Below, in pieces: positions 36,973 to 46,376 of a stretch of 64,000 bases of DNA. Within the stretch, counting starts at the first letter, position 1, and every line of letters starts with the position of its first letter. Position numbers and translations under genes: made by a program. This stretch comes from Melioribacteraceae bacterium (GTDB taxonomy: Bacteria > Bacteroidota > Ignavibacteria > Ignavibacteriales > Melioribacteraceae). The notes beneath the pieces were generated by a model, which searched no databases, was not told the DNA's origin, and saw only the letters and a program-made list of their open reading frames with translations. Location: NCBI GenBank assembly GCA_016342755.1, contig JAEINS010000011.1, forward strand, positions 1 through 64,000. The letters run 5' to 3'.

Positions 36973-37671
36973 ATGGACAAAAAAATCTTAATAGTTGACG
37001 ACGAACAGGATATAATTGAATTTATAAGTTATAATCTTGAATTAGAGGGTTACCTGGTAATATCGGCAAATGATGGTGAAGAAGCTCTGGAAAAAGTTTC
37101 TGAAATGCCTGATCTAATAATACTAGATATTATGATGCCAAAAATGAACGGCTTTCAAACACTTCAGGAAATTAAAAAAAACATACTCTACAAAAATATT
37201 CCTATACTATTCTTAACAGCAAAGACCAGCGAAATTGATGAAGTAAAAGGATTAAATCTGGGTGCGGATGATTATCTTAAAAAGCCAATTTCGCCAATGA
37301 CGGTTGTAGCACGTGTTAAAACCATTCTGCGAAGGATACAGGCTACAAACCCCGATGAAAAAGAGACTCAAAAGATAATTAAAAACGGACCCGTTAAAAT
37401 TGATTTAGAATCTTACAGATTTTATATAAATGACGAAGAAACGTTTTTGCCTAAAAAAGAATTCGAATTGATTGGTTACCTTTGCGCAAACCCGGGTAAA
37501 GTTTTTTCCAGAGATCATATACTTGAAAAAATTTGGGGAAGTGATGTTATTGTAACTGATAGAACAGTTGATGTTCATATCAGAAAGATTCGTGAAAAAT
37601 TGAATAGTCACTACGATTTAATAGAGACAATAAAGGGTGTCGGGTATCGTGTTAAGAAGTTTGAACAATAA
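36973..37671 (+). CDS. OmpR/PhoB-type response regulator
   Basis: The 232-residue protein has a receiver domain (KILIVDDEQDIIEFISY, phosphorylation Asp in DLIILDIMMPKMNG, Lys in YLKKPISP) and a C-terminal winged helix with SRDHILEKIWGSDVIVTDRT and VDVHIRKIREKL. This is the PhoB/PhoP layout. The ATG at 36973 is preferred to a TTG two codons earlier. It overlaps the kinase gene that follows. The two nearby arrays of 11-bp spaced repeats support a PhoB-like role, although the regulator's inducing signal cannot be proved from sequence. Confidence 0.92.
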   Translation: MDKKILIVDDEQDIIEFISYNLELEGYLVISANDGEEALEKVSEMPDLIILDIMMPKMNGFQTLQEIKKNILYKNIPILFLTAKTSEIDEVKGLNLGADDYLKKPISPMTVVARVKTILRRIQATNPDEKETQKIIKNGPVKIDLESYRFYINDEETFLPKKEFELIGYLCANPGKVFSRDHILEKIWGSDVIVTDRTVDVHIRKIREKLNSHYDLIETIKGVGYRVKKFEQ

Positions 37672-38740
37672 TTATAGTCTGGGTAAAGACATTTTACCTG
37701 CTCTGTTTTTTTATAATCTATTATTGATTGGAGGAATTTTGTATTTAATTTCGCCTTCAATGAGCAATACGGTTATTATTATTTTATATATGGCTTTCTC
37801 ATCTTACGCAATAGTTTTATATAGGGGAAATCTAAAAGTTAAAACATTAAACAGTGCGGATGAAGAACTTCAGAAAATCACTTCATTAAATGTTAGGGAG
37901 CTGAAGGAGTACGTGCTACCGGATAATCTAAAAAGTTTAGAACCTCTGGTTGAAAAACTATCATCCAAAATACAGTCTGATAAAAATCTTATCAATAAAC
38001 TTGAAAGTGCCAGAAGAGAATTTCTTGATAACGTTTCTCATGAATTAAGAACTCCTATGTTTGCGGTTCAGGGATATCTTGAAACAATTCTAAAAAACAC
38101 AGTTAAAGATCCAAAGGTGAGAAATCATTTTTTAGAGAAGGCATTAAAACATTCCTATAAACTGAATGACATTTTAAATAATTTAATAGATATATCAATG
38201 CTTGAAGCCGGGCAGTTAAAAGTTCATGAAGAAAGATTTTATCTATATGATTTGGTTGATGAGATTAAATCAAAATTCCAGCCAGAAGTTGACAGTAAAA
38301 AAATTAATCTTAATGTAGTTGGATGCAGAGGGGAACTTGAAGTTTTTGCGGATCAGGAAAAATTGAAACATGTATTTATACATTTATTAAAGAACAGTAT
38401 TAGTCATACTGAAAAGGGTGGTGTTACAATTTTTATTGAAGAGAAAAAAAATAATTATGTAGAGATATCTGTTATTGATACGGGTATTGGTATTGATGAA
38501 AATGATGTAAGCAGAATTTTTGAACGTTTCTACAGATCAGAAAGAGACCGGGAAAATAATGTTAAAGGAACCGGGATGGGATTAGCAGTTGTAAAGCATA
38601 TTGTAGAGGCTCATGGGTCAAAAATACAAGTAATAAGTAAGGAAAACGAAGGTACAGAATTTAAGTTCAGAATCAAAAAATATGTTGATTTTGAAAAAGC
38701 GTTAAACCACAGAAAATCCCCAATCAGCACTTATAATTAA
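37637..38740 (+). CDS. PhoR-like sensor histidine kinase
   Basis: The 367-residue protein has two N-terminal membrane helices (ILPALFFYNLLLIGGILYL and VIIILYMAFSSYAIVLY) with almost no periplasmic loop, then a short linker, a HisKA domain with the phospho-acceptor His in LDNVSHELRTPMFAVQGYL, and an ATPase domain with HLLKNSISHTEKGG (N box), VIDTGIGIDENDVSRIFERF and GTGMGLAVVKHI. The lack of a sensory ectodomain fits PhoR kinases, which sense through transporter complexes. The frame starts with GTG inside the regulator gene; a second GTG at 37649 is an equal alternative. Confidence 0.92.
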   Translation: MSGIVLRSLNNNYSLGKDILPALFFYNLLLIGGILYLISPSMSNTVIIILYMAFSSYAIVLYRGNLKVKTLNSADEELQKITSLNVRELKEYVLPDNLKSLEPLVEKLSSKIQSDKNLINKLESARREFLDNVSHELRTPMFAVQGYLETILKNTVKDPKVRNHFLEKALKHSYKLNDILNNLIDISMLEAGQLKVHEERFYLYDLVDEIKSKFQPEVDSKKINLNVVGCRGELEVFADQEKLKHVFIHLLKNSISHTEKGGVTIFIEEKKNNYVEISVIDTGIGIDENDVSRIFERFYRSERDRENNVKGTGMGLAVVKHIVEAHGSKIQVISKENEGTEFKFRIKKYVDFEKALNHRKSPISTYN

Positions 38741-38756
38741 GCAATATTACAACTCT

Positions 38757-38806
38757 GTAACATCTTGTTAATAATTCGTTAACATTTGCTTAATATTCTC
38801 CTAATA
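38757..38806 (+). promoter_or_regulatory. Five-fold Pho-box array upstream of the TonB-dependent receptor
   Basis: Hexamers GTAACA (38757), TTAATA (38768), TTAACA (38779), TTAATA (38790) and CTAATA (38801) recur with an exact 11-bp period. Tandem TTAACA-like half-sites with 5-bp spacers are the architecture bound by PhoP/PhoB-family regulators. The array sits about 70 bp upstream of the receptor gene, directly after the regulator-kinase pair. A TATAGC-like element lies just downstream. Confidence 0.6.
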
Positions 38807-38878
38807 ACTCCTTTATAGCTTTGGGTATAAAAATTTTAGAAACAATTACTTCCAAACAAAAAGGAGAAATTAAAGAAA

Positions 38879-41785
38879 GTGACACTATGCAATTCATTCA
38901 GCAGCATTAAAATACCAACAAAATTAAACCCAACAATTTTAATTATTCTTTTTTTATTTACGTTTAATAGTTTTTATGCTCAAAGCACCGGTTCTATAAC
39001 TGGTAAAGTAGTAGATGCCGATTTTGGTGAAGTTCTTATTGGAGCGAACGTTTTAGTTGTTGGAACTACAACCGGAGCGGCAGCAGATATAAATGGCGAT
39101 TATTTAATCCAAAATTTAAAACCCGGAACTTATGACTTAGCTTTTTCTGTGATTGGTTTTGCTAAAAAAATAGTTAAAGGTGTTAAAGTTAATGTAGGAA
39201 CGGTTACTAAGATAGATGTTGTTTTAGAAACTGAAACAATTCAGACAGAAGAAGTTGTTGTAGAGGCAACTTTATTACTAGATACTGAAGCGGGACTTTT
39301 AATTAAACGTCAGAAATCGAATTCTGTAAGTGATGCTATCAGTTCGGAAATGATCTCCAGAACAGGATCAAGTGATGCCGCGGACGCGGTTAAAAAAGTT
39401 GTAGGTGCTTCAATAGTTGATGGAAAGTACGTTTATGTAAGAGGACTTGGTGAAAGATACAGTTCAACACAGTTAAACGGTACTGAACTTCCAAGTTCTG
39501 ATCCAAACAAAAAGGCTTTTCAATTAGATTTACTGCCTACAAGTTTGTTAGACAATATTACTACAATTAAAACATTTACTCCAAACAAACCCGGTAACTT
39601 TAGCGGCGGTATTGTTGATATAGGCACAAAAACTTTTCCAGAAAAATTCACATTCAAAATTTCATTGAAACCATCGTTTAGCTCCGATGCCAATTATAAC
39701 GATGATTTCCTAGGTTATAGCGGCGGTAATAAAGACTGGCTGGGCTTTGATGACGGAACAAGAGAAATTCCCGAAATTTTCAAAGATCCCAATTTAGAAA
39801 TTCCAACTGAGGTTGAAGCACGCTTTAATCCTGAAAAAGCACAACTGCTGGATAAAGTCTCAAAAGCATTTAGCGAAACTATGAACAACAAACGCGAATC
39901 AGTTCCTTTTAATAATAATTTTTCAATAGCCATTGGCGATGAATTTAAGCTTGCGGGAAATAAGTTTGGATACTTTGCAAGCCTTACTTATAAAAGAAGT
40001 TACAACTATTACGCGGATGGTGAAGTTGGAAGATACTCTTTACCAAATGCACAATCTCAATTTCTAAATCCCGAGTATATTTCAAAAGATGCTAAAGGTT
40101 CATCAGAAGCTAATTTGGGCGGATTGATAAATCTTGCCTATAACTTTTCAAGTAATCATCAAATAGGCGGTAACATTTTCTATTCTAATTCCGGTATTTC
40201 AGAATCAAGATATCAGGTTGCGGCATGGCCGCATCAGTTTGGTGATGACGAAAACGTTACTGTTTATAATAGAGCTATAAGCTGGCTAGAAAGAAATATT
40301 ATTACAGGTCAGGTACGAGGTGAGCACTATTTTGAAGCATTAGCAAAATTGAAAGCTGACTGGACTGTTGCACTTGGACAAACAAATCAGGATGAGCCGG
40401 ACAGAAGATTCATTTTCTCATACGAAAGAATCAGACCAAGCAGGGGCGATACAACTTACACAATTCAAGGGTCAAACTTTAGTGATCCGTCGCGCTATTT
40501 CAGATCGTTAACTGATAATAATAATACATATAAAGTTGATTTCAGTTTACCGCTAGAATCAATTTCATCTAAATTAAAATTTGGCGGTTACTATCAGACT
40601 AAGGATCGGGATTTCAAAGAAAGAATTTTTACATACAAAACTGTAAACTCGGTATTTAACGAGTTAAATGGTAACATAGATGAATACTTCAGTCATGATA
40701 ACGCAGGTATAATTTCGCAAAACGATGCCGGTACCAGATTTACATTTGGTAATACAATTAACGATAGATCTAAAGACCGTAACAATTATTCAGGCAATCA
40801 GACAGTTGGGGCAACTTATTTAATGGCTGAATTCCCAATTACTAAAAAACTTAAAGCCGTTGGCGGTATACGTTTTGAAACTACTGAACTTGATGTAATT
40901 AGCAAAGATGAAACTTTAGAGAATGGAAGTATCCACGAAAACGACTGGCTACATTCAGCAAATTTAATTTATAACTTAACTTCTAATATGAATCTGAGAG
41001 CTGCTGCTACTAAAACGTTAGCCAGACCGACTTTTCGGGAGTTGGCTCCTTATTCATCAAAGGAATTTATAAATGATATCACACTTCAGGGTAATCCTGA
41101 GCTTGAAAGAACTTTAATAGATAACTATGATTTACGCTGGGAATGGTTTATGCGCCCGGGTGAGATCTTTGCGGTAAGTCTTTTTCATAAAACAATGAAA
41201 AATCCTATTGAAATTGGTTATGCAAAAGGTTCAACCGCGGCAAACCAGATTGTACAGTTTACAAACGTGGATAAAGCAGAGATAGATGGTGTAGAATTTG
41301 AATTAAGATTAAGATTAGACAACTTCACTGATCTATTAAGCAACTTCCAATTAGGCGGTAACGTTTCTTTAGTAAGTTCTAAAATCGATATACCGGAAGT
41401 TGAGCTTGAAGCCAGAAGGGCAGTTGATCTGGATATATCTTCAACCCGCGATCTTCAAGGTCAGTCTCCATACTTAGTAAATGTTGATCTTAGTTATATA
41501 AACCAAGATTGGGGAACAACAGCAAGTTTAAGCTACAATACTTTTGGCGAAAGATTGTCAAAAGTTTCTGCAAACTTAATCCCTGATGTATACGAGCAGC
41601 CTAGCGACAATTTGGATTTTATTCTTTCACAAGAAATAAATGATTTTATAACTATTAAAAGTGCGGTTAAAAATATTCTTGATTCACCTTTCAAAGAAGT
41701 TTACAGACATAACGATAAAGACTACACTTATGCTAAGTATAACAAAGGTATGTCTTTTTCAATTGGCGCAACCTGGAATTTATAA
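38879..41785 (+). CDS. TonB-dependent receptor with carboxypeptidase-regulatory-like domain
   Basis: The 968-residue protein is an outer-membrane transporter. It has a signal peptide (NPTILIILFLFTFNSFYA), an N-terminal CarboxypepD_reg-like domain (SITGKVVDADFGEVLIGANV), a plug domain with YVYVRGLGERYSSTQLNGTE, and a long beta-barrel ending GMSFSIGATWNL. The substrate is not clear; the Pho-like operator suggests a phosphorus compound. The start is GTG with AAGGAGAAA upstream at rather long spacing. The next gene, 29 bp on, encodes a T9SS-exported protein, a likely partner at the cell surface. Confidence 0.92.
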   Translation: MTLCNSFSSIKIPTKLNPTILIILFLFTFNSFYAQSTGSITGKVVDADFGEVLIGANVLVVGTTTGAAADINGDYLIQNLKPGTYDLAFSVIGFAKKIVKGVKVNVGTVTKIDVVLETETIQTEEVVVEATLLLDTEAGLLIKRQKSNSVSDAISSEMISRTGSSDAADAVKKVVGASIVDGKYVYVRGLGERYSSTQLNGTELPSSDPNKKAFQLDLLPTSLLDNITTIKTFTPNKPGNFSGGIVDIGTKTFPEKFTFKISLKPSFSSDANYNDDFLGYSGGNKDWLGFDDGTREIPEIFKDPNLEIPTEVEARFNPEKAQLLDKVSKAFSETMNNKRESVPFNNNFSIAIGDEFKLAGNKFGYFASLTYKRSYNYYADGEVGRYSLPNAQSQFLNPEYISKDAKGSSEANLGGLINLAYNFSSNHQIGGNIFYSNSGISESRYQVAAWPHQFGDDENVTVYNRAISWLERNIITGQVRGEHYFEALAKLKADWTVALGQTNQDEPDRRFIFSYERIRPSRGDTTYTIQGSNFSDPSRYFRSLTDNNNTYKVDFSLPLESISSKLKFGGYYQTKDRDFKERIFTYKTVNSVFNELNGNIDEYFSHDNAGIISQNDAGTRFTFGNTINDRSKDRNNYSGNQTVGATYLMAEFPITKKLKAVGGIRFETTELDVISKDETLENGSIHENDWLHSANLIYNLTSNMNLRAAATKTLARPTFRELAPYSSKEFINDITLQGNPELERTLIDNYDLRWEWFMRPGEIFAVSLFHKTMKNPIEIGYAKGSTAANQIVQFTNVDKAEIDGVEFELRLRLDNFTDLLSNFQLGGNVSLVSSKIDIPEVELEARRAVDLDISSTRDLQGQSPYLVNVDLSYINQDWGTTASLSYNTFGERLSKVSANLIPDVYEQPSDNLDFILSQEINDFITIKSAVKNILDSPFKEVYRHNDKDYTYAKYNKGMSFSIGATWNL

Positions 41786-41814
41786 TCAATCTAATCATAA
41801 AGGAGAAACACGTA

Positions 41815-44760
41815 ATGAAAAAACTTTTTACTCTACTTTTTTTATTTATCCTCACAGCTAGTTCCTTTGGACAAGTAGTTGTAACGGATGATATTACAAG
41901 CAATACTAGTTGGAGCGCAAGTAACGAGTATCACTTAAATGGACTTATTTTTGTTCATGAAGGTGCTACATTGACAATTGAAGCTGGTACAGTAATTAAA
42001 GGTTTATCAAGTACAAACATTACAAGCGGTGACGGAGCAAGTGCTTTAATAGTACGTCGTGGAGCCAAGATCATGGCAGAAGGTACTGCATCAATGCCGA
42101 TTATTTTTACAACAGAATTTGATGATGTAAACGATCCAACTGACTTAGGTTCAGCGGACAAAGGTCTCTGGGGCGGATTAATTTTATTAGGAAAAGCAAC
42201 TACAAATCAGCCTACTACAGACAACCAGATTGAAGGTATTCCACCTGAAGAAGATGCACTATACGGCGGTACAGACGATACTGACAACTCTGGTGTTTTA
42301 CGATATATTTCAATTCGTCATGGCGGGTTCTCAATTAGCGGTGTTGAAGGCGACGAAATTAATGGTCTTACGATGGGTGCAATCGGCAGCGGAACTACAA
42401 TTGAATTTATAGAAGTATTCGCAAACTTTGATGATGGTTACGAATGGTTTGGCGGAGCTGTAAATACAAGTAATTTAGTAGCTGCGTTCTGCGGTGATGA
42501 CTGTTTTGATTACGATCAGGGATTCAGAGGAAATCACCAGTTCTGGTTTTCGCTTCAGGGAACAGACGAGGCCGGCAGAGCCGGAGAGCATGATGGCGGT
42601 GACGATAACGAAACCGGAACACCTTATGCATTACCAAACTTAGCGAATGCAACTTACATCGGTTCTGGTGTTGATGCGACTCCTGGCGGTGACGGAAACG
42701 ACAGATGTTTATATTTCCGTGACAATGCAGGCGGTTTTTATTCAAACAGTATATTTACAAGTTTTTCCGGATATGGTGTTAAAATTGAAGATTTAGAAAA
42801 TGATGTAAACGACAGCCGCGGACAAATGGAAGCTGGTAGTTTAATATTAAAAAATAACTACTGGTTCGATTTTGGCAACGGAAATACAATTGAAGCAATG
42901 GGTGACAATGAAGATTATGTTGTAAATCATTTATCTGCAAATGGGAACCAGGCTGTTGATCCTATGCTGCGTGGTATTAGCCGTGAAATGGATGGAAATC
43001 TTGATCCAAGATTACAAATGAGCAGTCCTGCTTATAGTGCGGCAGTTGCTCTGGAAGGTTCTTTCTTTGATGCAGTTTCTTACTGTGGTGCTTTTGATCC
43101 TAACGCTTCATTATGGACAGACGGTTGGACAGCGTTATATTCATTAGGTTATACCGGCGATCTTCCTGCTGGGGAAATGGGTGTAGTAGTTGTAACAGAT
43201 GATATAACAAGCAATACTAGTTGGAGCTCAAGTAACGAGTATCACTTAAACGGACTTATTTTTGTTCACGAAGGTGCTACTTTAACTATTCAGCCCGGAA
43301 CAGTAATTAAAGGTCTTTCACAAGCAAACATTACAAGCGGTGACGGAGCAAGTGCTTTAATAGTACGTCGTGGAGCCAAGATCATGGCAGAAGGTACTGC
43401 ATCAATGCCGATTATTTTTACAACAGAATTTGATGATGTAAACGATCCAACTGACTTAGGTTCAGCGGACAAAGGTCTCTGGGGCGGATTAATTTTATTA
43501 GGAAAAGCAACTACAAATCAGCCTACTACAGACAACCAGATTGAAGGTATTCCACCTGAAGAAGATGCACTATACGGCGGTACAGACGATACTGACAACT
43601 CTGGTGTTTTACGATATATTTCAATTCGTCATGGCGGGTTCTCAATTAGCGGTGTTGAAGGCGACGAAATTAATGGTCTTACGATGGGTGCAATCGGCAG
43701 CGGAACTACAATTGAATTTATAGAAGTATTCGCAAACTTTGATGATGGTTACGAATGGTTTGGCGGAGCTGTAAATACAAGTAATTTAGTAGCTGCGTTC
43801 TGCGGTGATGACTGTTTTGATTACGATCAGGGATTCAGAGGAAATCACCAGTTCTGGTTTTCGCTTCAGGGAACAGACGAGGCCGGCAGAGCCGGAGAGC
43901 ATGATGGCGGTGACGATAACGAAACCGGAACACCTTATGCATTACCAAACTTAGCGAATGCAACTTACATCGGTTCTGGTGTTGATGCGACTCCTGGCGG
44001 TGACGGAAACGACAGATGTTTATATTTCCGTGACAATGCAGGCGGTTTTTATTCAAACAGTATATTTACAAGTTTTTCCGGATATGGTGTTAAAATTGAA
44101 GATTTAGAAAATGATGTAAACGACAGCCGCGGACAAATGGAAGCTGGTAGTTTAATATTAAAAAATAACTACTGGTTCGATTTTGGCAACGGAAATACAA
44201 TTGAAGCAATGGGTGACAATGAAGATTATGTTGTAAATCATTTATCTGCAAATGGGAACCAGGCTGTTGATCCTATGCTGCGTGGTATTAGCCGTGAAAT
44301 GGATAACATATTAGATCCCAGACCGACTGAAGGTTCGCCTGCTGCTTCAGGTGCAACAGCTTTAACTGGTGTAACTTACTCAGGTGCTTTTGATCCTAAC
44401 GCTGCTCTTTGGACAGACGGTTGGACAGCTCTTTACAGCTTAAACTATACAGACAGAACTCCTGTAAGTGTTGAAGAAATTTCTGGAACAGTTCCTACAG
44501 CTTATGAATTAAGCCAGAACTATCCAAATCCGTTTAATCCTACTACTACGATAAACTTCTCAATTCCTGAAGCTTCTAACGTACAGGTTGCTGTTTACAA
44601 TACTTTAGGACAGGAAGTTGCTGTATTAGTTAACGGATATAAAACTGCTGGTAATTATAAAGTAACATTCGATGCAAGAAACATGGCATCTGGAATGTAC
44701 ATTTATAAACTACAGTCTAATAAATTTGAAGTATTTAAGAAGATGCTGCTGCTGAAATAG
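41815..44760 (+). CDS. T9SS-exported protein with two near-identical modules
   Basis: The 981-residue protein has a signal peptide (MKKLFTLLFLFILTASSFG), two modules of about 437 residues each, and a C-terminal type IX secretion sorting domain (SQNYPNPFNPTTTINFSIPE to SGMYIYKLQ, ending KKMLLLK). The modules have hallmarks of a right-handed beta-helix family seen beside TonB-dependent receptors in Bacteroidota: GTVIKGLS, GASALIVRRGAKIMAEGTAS, GLWGGLILLGKA. A stretch of 980 bp is identical between the modules. It probably sits on the cell surface and serves the upstream receptor; the ligand is unknown. Confidence 0.88.
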   Translation: MKKLFTLLFLFILTASSFGQVVVTDDITSNTSWSASNEYHLNGLIFVHEGATLTIEAGTVIKGLSSTNITSGDGASALIVRRGAKIMAEGTASMPIIFTTEFDDVNDPTDLGSADKGLWGGLILLGKATTNQPTTDNQIEGIPPEEDALYGGTDDTDNSGVLRYISIRHGGFSISGVEGDEINGLTMGAIGSGTTIEFIEVFANFDDGYEWFGGAVNTSNLVAAFCGDDCFDYDQGFRGNHQFWFSLQGTDEAGRAGEHDGGDDNETGTPYALPNLANATYIGSGVDATPGGDGNDRCLYFRDNAGGFYSNSIFTSFSGYGVKIEDLENDVNDSRGQMEAGSLILKNNYWFDFGNGNTIEAMGDNEDYVVNHLSANGNQAVDPMLRGISREMDGNLDPRLQMSSPAYSAAVALEGSFFDAVSYCGAFDPNASLWTDGWTALYSLGYTGDLPAGEMGVVVVTDDITSNTSWSSSNEYHLNGLIFVHEGATLTIQPGTVIKGLSQANITSGDGASALIVRRGAKIMAEGTASMPIIFTTEFDDVNDPTDLGSADKGLWGGLILLGKATTNQPTTDNQIEGIPPEEDALYGGTDDTDNSGVLRYISIRHGGFSISGVEGDEINGLTMGAIGSGTTIEFIEVFANFDDGYEWFGGAVNTSNLVAAFCGDDCFDYDQGFRGNHQFWFSLQGTDEAGRAGEHDGGDDNETGTPYALPNLANATYIGSGVDATPGGDGNDRCLYFRDNAGGFYSNSIFTSFSGYGVKIEDLENDVNDSRGQMEAGSLILKNNYWFDFGNGNTIEAMGDNEDYVVNHLSANGNQAVDPMLRGISREMDNILDPRPTEGSPAASGATALTGVTYSGAFDPNAALWTDGWTALYSLNYTDRTPVSVEEISGTVPTAYELSQNYPNPFNPTTTINFSIPEASNVQVAVYNTLGQEVAVLVNGYKTAGNYKVTFDARNMASGMYIYKLQSNKFEVFKKMLLLK
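42014..42993 (+). repeat. 980-bp exact intragenic repeat, copy 1
   Basis: This segment is the same as 43325-44304, 1311 bp (437 codons) downstream. Both the nucleotide text and all reading frames agree. The flanking parts of the modules are only similar, with synonymous and some amino-acid changes. Confidence 0.93.
43325..44304 (+). repeat. 980-bp exact intragenic repeat, copy 2
   Basis: This is the second copy of 42014-42993. Identity begins abruptly after GCAAGCA/GTACAA divergence on the left and ends at GAAATGGAT on the right. Confidence 0.93.
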
Positions 44761-44793
44761 TGTAAAACGCAGTTCTCCTTCTATTGTTGGTAA

Positions 44794-44820
44794 GGGCGCC
44801 ATGTTGGGGCGCCCTTTTTT
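44794..44820 (+). terminator. Strong rho-independent terminator
   Basis: GGGCGCC pairs with GGCGCCC across a short loop, followed by six T residues and more AT. It closes the receptor-T9SS protein unit. Confidence 0.9.
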
Positions 44821-44927
44821 ATTTTAAAATTGAGGGGAATGACCACTCCTGACTTTTATATATCTTTTCGTTTTCTACAAAATTTAACCCAAAATTTATC
44901 TTCATTAAAAAAATATATTTCTAAATA

Positions 44928-44940
44928 TTTGTTATCTTTA
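44928..44940 (+). promoter_or_regulatory. Candidate promoter element TTTGTTATCTTTA
   Basis: The sequence contains TATCTTTA, one base off the Bacteroidota TAnnTTTG element, 35 bp before the rsmB start codon. The same TTTG-TATCTTTA pattern recurs upstream of the glycosyltransferase cluster (57664-57676). Confidence 0.35.
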
Positions 44941-44974
44941 AATAATTAAAAATTGAATAAAGTTAGGAATAATA

Positions 44975-46357
44975 GTGAAGAACGAATCAATCACAGAAGG
45001 TGCAGCTTCATACAGTACGATGAATTTATTTGATGGTCCAAGAGGAATAGCTGTAAAGATTCTAAATAGAATTGATAGGACAGATGCCTACCTTGATAAA
45101 GTAATTGAATCGGAAATGAGAAACACTGATCTGAAGGGTGCTGATAAAGCACTGCTCTATGAAATTGCTCATGGTTGTATCCGTTGGTTAAATAAACTTG
45201 ACTGGATCTTAACCGGGTTTTATAAAGGTCAGTTTATAAAGTGTATTCCTAATGTTAAAAACGCAATGAGAGTTGCGCTTTATCAAATTTTGTTTTTAGA
45301 TAAAGTTCCTCCTTACGCGGCTGTAAATGAAGCCGTTGAGTTTGTAAAAAAACTTCAGGGTAAAAAGTCTGCTGATCTGACAAATGCAGTATTACGAAAC
45401 ATTATTCGTAATAAGGAAAATATAAGATTCCCAAACAGAGAAGAAGATTTAATCGGCTATTTCAGTGCTTACTATAGTCATCCAATCTGGCTTATAAAAA
45501 GATGGCTTAAACAGTTTGGTGAAGCTTTTACAGAGGAACTATTAATCGCAAACAACGAGAAACCATCATTAACATTACGTGTTAACAATCTTGTTTCAAA
45601 TAAAGATGAAGTAAAAAAACTTCTTCAATCTGTTAAACAGCATTATCAGGATACCAAATATAATAGTGAGTTTATAAGATTAAAAAGTTTATCGAATATA
45701 TCCGACTGGGAATATTTTAAAAATGGATATGTAACTATTCAGGATGAAAGCACAGGATTTCCATGCAAACTGCTTGATCCAAAACCCGGAATGAAAGTTC
45801 TGGATATTTGTTCTGCCCCTGGCGGTAAAACTGCCTTCTTAGCTGACCTAATGCAGAACAAGGGTGAAATTGTAGCTCTGGATCTATTTGAAAGTCGTTT
45901 GAATATTTTAGAAAAAAATATAGAAAGACTTGGTGTTAAAAACGTTAGAACAGTAGCTGTAGACGCGTTAGAATTTGAAGAAACCGGATTTGATAAGATA
46001 TTAGCTGATGTTCCATGTTCCGGACTTGGTACATTAACAAAAAAACCGGATATAAAATGGAAAAGAAGTTTAAGCGGACTTAATAAGCTTACGAAGCTCC
46101 AATATTCATTATTAGAGAAATGCGCTTCCTTAGTAAAGGTAGGCGGTGAAATAGTTTATAGTACTTGTACAATAGATAAAGTTGAGAATTTTGACATTGT
46201 TGAAAAATTCTTGAAAGAACATCCTGATTTCAAACTAGTAAAGGCAGATAGCATTTTTGATGATATCCTAATTGATGCAAATGGATGTGTGCAGACATTC
46301 CCCCACATTCATGGTATTGATGGAGCATTTGCTGCTAAGATAATTAGAGAAAAATAA
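44975..46357 (+). CDS. rsmB: 16S rRNA (cytosine-967-C5)-methyltransferase RsmB
   Basis: RsmB places m5C in helix 31 of 16S rRNA. The 460-residue protein has an N-terminal NusB-like RNA-binding domain (AVKILNRIDRTDAYLDKV, DKVPPYAAVNEAVEFVKKL) and a Rossmann methyltransferase domain with LDICSAPGGKTAFLADLM, the motif ADVPCSGLGTL and the catalytic Cys in VYSTCTI. The start is GTG; an internal ATG at 45020 is possible. The gene leads a run of rightward genes. Confidence 0.94.
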   Translation: MKNESITEGAASYSTMNLFDGPRGIAVKILNRIDRTDAYLDKVIESEMRNTDLKGADKALLYEIAHGCIRWLNKLDWILTGFYKGQFIKCIPNVKNAMRVALYQILFLDKVPPYAAVNEAVEFVKKLQGKKSADLTNAVLRNIIRNKENIRFPNREEDLIGYFSAYYSHPIWLIKRWLKQFGEAFTEELLIANNEKPSLTLRVNNLVSNKDEVKKLLQSVKQHYQDTKYNSEFIRLKSLSNISDWEYFKNGYVTIQDESTGFPCKLLDPKPGMKVLDICSAPGGKTAFLADLMQNKGEIVALDLFESRLNILEKNIERLGVKNVRTVAVDALEFEETGFDKILADVPCSGLGTLTKKPDIKWKRSLSGLNKLTKLQYSLLEKCASLVKVGGEIVYSTCTIDKVENFDIVEKFLKEHPDFKLVKADSIFDDILIDANGCVQTFPHIHGIDGAFAAKIIREK

Positions 46358-46376
46358 ATTTGAGTGAAATATTATT

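Noticed and set aside
42306-42318. Ten bases matching part of the CRISPR repeat (ATTTCAATTC) within the T9SS gene
   Set aside because: It is a short AT-rich match in a coding frame, repeated because the module is duplicated; there is no array or anti-repeat.
42230-44056. Opposite- or alternate-frame open frames inside the T9SS protein gene, present twice with identical sequence
   Set aside because: These are shadow frames of the duplicated modules; their identity only confirms the DNA repeat.
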